NCBI GenBank assembly: GCA_021778815.1
Contig: JAJYBW010000026.1
Coordinates: forward strand, 1-15,336
Reading direction: 5' to 3'
Origin: Acidobacteriota bacterium
GTDB lineage: Bacteria > Acidobacteriota > Terriglobia > Terriglobales > Acidobacteriaceae
Length of the DNA: 15,336 bases
Numbering within the stretch: the stretch's first letter is position 1; every line of letters begins with the position of its first letter. This document shows positions 14,322 through 15,336 of this stretch, piece after piece. The notes below the pieces were generated by a model that had not been told where the DNA came from, did not search any database, and saw only the letters and a program-made list of their open reading frames with translations. A program made the position numbers and the translations under genes.

Positions 14322-15336
14322 GTGACTACCTTGAAATGCGCGTGGTTGCTGATCGTTAGCTGTTGCGTTGCCGGTCCGCCGTTGACGGCCCAAGTGGTGA
14401 AGGTGGATATTACGCCTGCCCATGCCAGCAATCATTTTGTTCCCCGGCAAACGCTGGGCGCCGGAATCGATCGCATTCAAACCGAGGCCATCGATAAGTT
14501 GATGAACAAAACGATTCTGGATCGGGTGTTCACGGCAGGTTGGCAGCCAGTGACGTATCGACAGAATACCGAGCTTGCTATCGAGGCCTGGCACTGGAAT
14601 CCGGACGGAACATGGAGCGATCCTAAGGAGCAACAGGGTTACTTCACGGAGTCGGGCGAGCCGACCGGATTTATTCGACACTCGTTCGGATACGCGTTGC
14701 CGCATCGTGGGATCACTCGCGACGGAGGTTCCGTGACCGGCTATTCGCGATTGACAGACGGCGATACCTCGACCTACTGGAAAAGCAATCCGTACCTTGC
14801 CAGTCGATTTACGGGTGAAGATGACGCGCTCCATCCCCAATGGGTCCTGATGGACCTGAGCAGTGTGCAGTTCATCGACAGTATCAAGATTGCCTGGACC
14901 AATCCCTACGCTACCCAGTACACGGTCCAATATTGGACGGGAGCGGCTCCCTATGAGAGCCCGCTTGATTTTCCTACGAACGGTGTCTGGCAATCATTTC
15001 CGCACGGCGTCATCAACGTGGGAAAAGGAGGAGTTGAAACGGTTCATCTTTCCGACGAACTGGTCCCTACAAGATATGTGCGGATCTTGATGACGCACTC
15101 TTCCAATACCTGCGATACACACGGCTCCACTGACCCGCGAAACTGCGTTGGATATGCGATCGACGAGCTCTACGCGGGAACCACGAGCGCGGATGGAAAG
15201 TTTCACGACGTGGTTCGCCACACGGCGGATCAAGAACAGACGGTCACCGAGGCCTCATCCGTAGATTCGTGGCACACGGCAAAGGACCTTTTGACAACCA
15301 AAGAGTCTCAGATGGGATTCGATTTGTTCTACACCA
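14322..15336 (+). CDS. Secreted discoidin (F5/8 type C) domain protein, 5' part
   Basis: A gene starting with GTG at 14322, seven bases after AGGAGG, and open to the window edge (338 residues visible). The signal peptide is about residues 1-24 (LLIVSCCVAGPPLTA, then Q). Residues about 45-135 include LGAGIDRIQTEAIDKLM, GWQPVTYRQNTELAIEAWHW and YGYALPHRG. These look like the start of a barrel-type glycosidase or a family-specific domain I cannot name. A discoidin-like carbohydrate-binding domain covers about 139-285 (YSRLTDGDTSTYWKSNPYL, HPQWVLMDLSSVQFIDSIKI, TRYVRILM). Such domains bind sugars on surfaces. The short gap to GH2 implies one transcript under the LacI-type operator. Its catalytic status depends on the unseen C-terminal part. 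Confidence 0.8.
   Translation, partial: MTTLKCAWLLIVSCCVAGPPLTAQVVKVDITPAHASNHFVPRQTLGAGIDRIQTEAIDKLMNKTILDRVFTAGWQPVTYRQNTELAIEAWHWNPDGTWSDPKEQQGYFTESGEPTGFIRHSFGYALPHRGITRDGGSVTGYSRLTDGDTSTYWKSNPYLASRFTGEDDALHPQWVLMDLSSVQFIDSIKIAWTNPYATQYTVQYWTGAAPYESPLDFPTNGVWQSFPHGVINVGKGGVETVHLSDELVPTRYVRILMTHSSNTCDTHGSTDPRNCVGYAIDELYAGTTSADGKFHDVVRHTADQEQTVTEASSVDSWHTAKDLLTTKESQMGFDLFYT

Noticed and set aside
14283..14993. 236-codon open frame on the minus strand
   Set aside because: It is antisense to the discoidin gene, which has a strong ribosome site, signal peptide and domain match. The minus frame has no motif.

Overview
The window looks like an accessory, carbohydrate-degradation region from a soil bacterium, most likely an acidobacterium of the Terriglobia type. 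I infer this from gene style, without a database search: a secreted NHL-repeat protein with an Ig-like segment and hydrophobic C-terminal tail, a TonB-dependent receptor, a discoidin-domain secreted protein, a LacI regulator beside glycoside hydrolases, and a small protein with an arginine-rich AQRARW-type tail. All genes read as bacterial with Shine-Dalgarno starts. No rRNA, tRNA or CRISPR was seen.

Layout. Positions 1-407 (minus) are the end of an IS481-type insertion sequence. Its transposase has lost the middle of the gene and is out of frame, and the element tip lies one base after the stop of the next gene. Positions 409-4062 (minus) are a two-gene unit: an NHL beta-propeller secreted protein followed by a TonB-dependent receptor. 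An AT-rich gap of about 480 bp with a 12-bp direct repeat separates it from a small plus-strand gene (4546-4842). The next 540 bp hold no convincing gene but carry four degenerate copies of a roughly 23-bp motif (5213-5345), perhaps the end of a decayed transposon. A minus-strand pair follows: a GH18 chitinase-like enzyme (6860-8950) with a large N-terminal extension, then a GH5 endoglucanase-like enzyme (5381-6748). Divergent from GH18 is a type I signal peptidase (9099-9875). After a 445-bp regulatory-looking gap come a LacI-family repressor (10321-11442), a GH2 enzyme closely resembling exo-beta-D-glucosaminidases (11575-14268), and the 5' part of a discoidin-domain secreted protein (14322 to the window edge).

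How it fits together. GH18 (chitin backbone cleavage), a CsxA-like GH2 (removal of terminal glucosamine from chitosan oligomers) and GH5 (beta-1,4-glucan or related glycan) are all exported enzymes, suggesting attack on fungal or arthropod cell-wall material. The most interesting non-coding signal is a shared 16-bp operator-like motif, approximate consensus ATTCAAACGTTTGAAT with a central CG as in LacI-family operators. It occurs twice upstream of lacI, once at the predicted start point of the GH2 transcript, and once as the core of a 24-bp perfect-armed palindrome just upstream of GH5. This predicts a local regulon joining lacI, GH2 plus the discoidin gene, and the distant GH5 on the other strand. 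The prediction comes from reading the sequence by eye and has not been tested.
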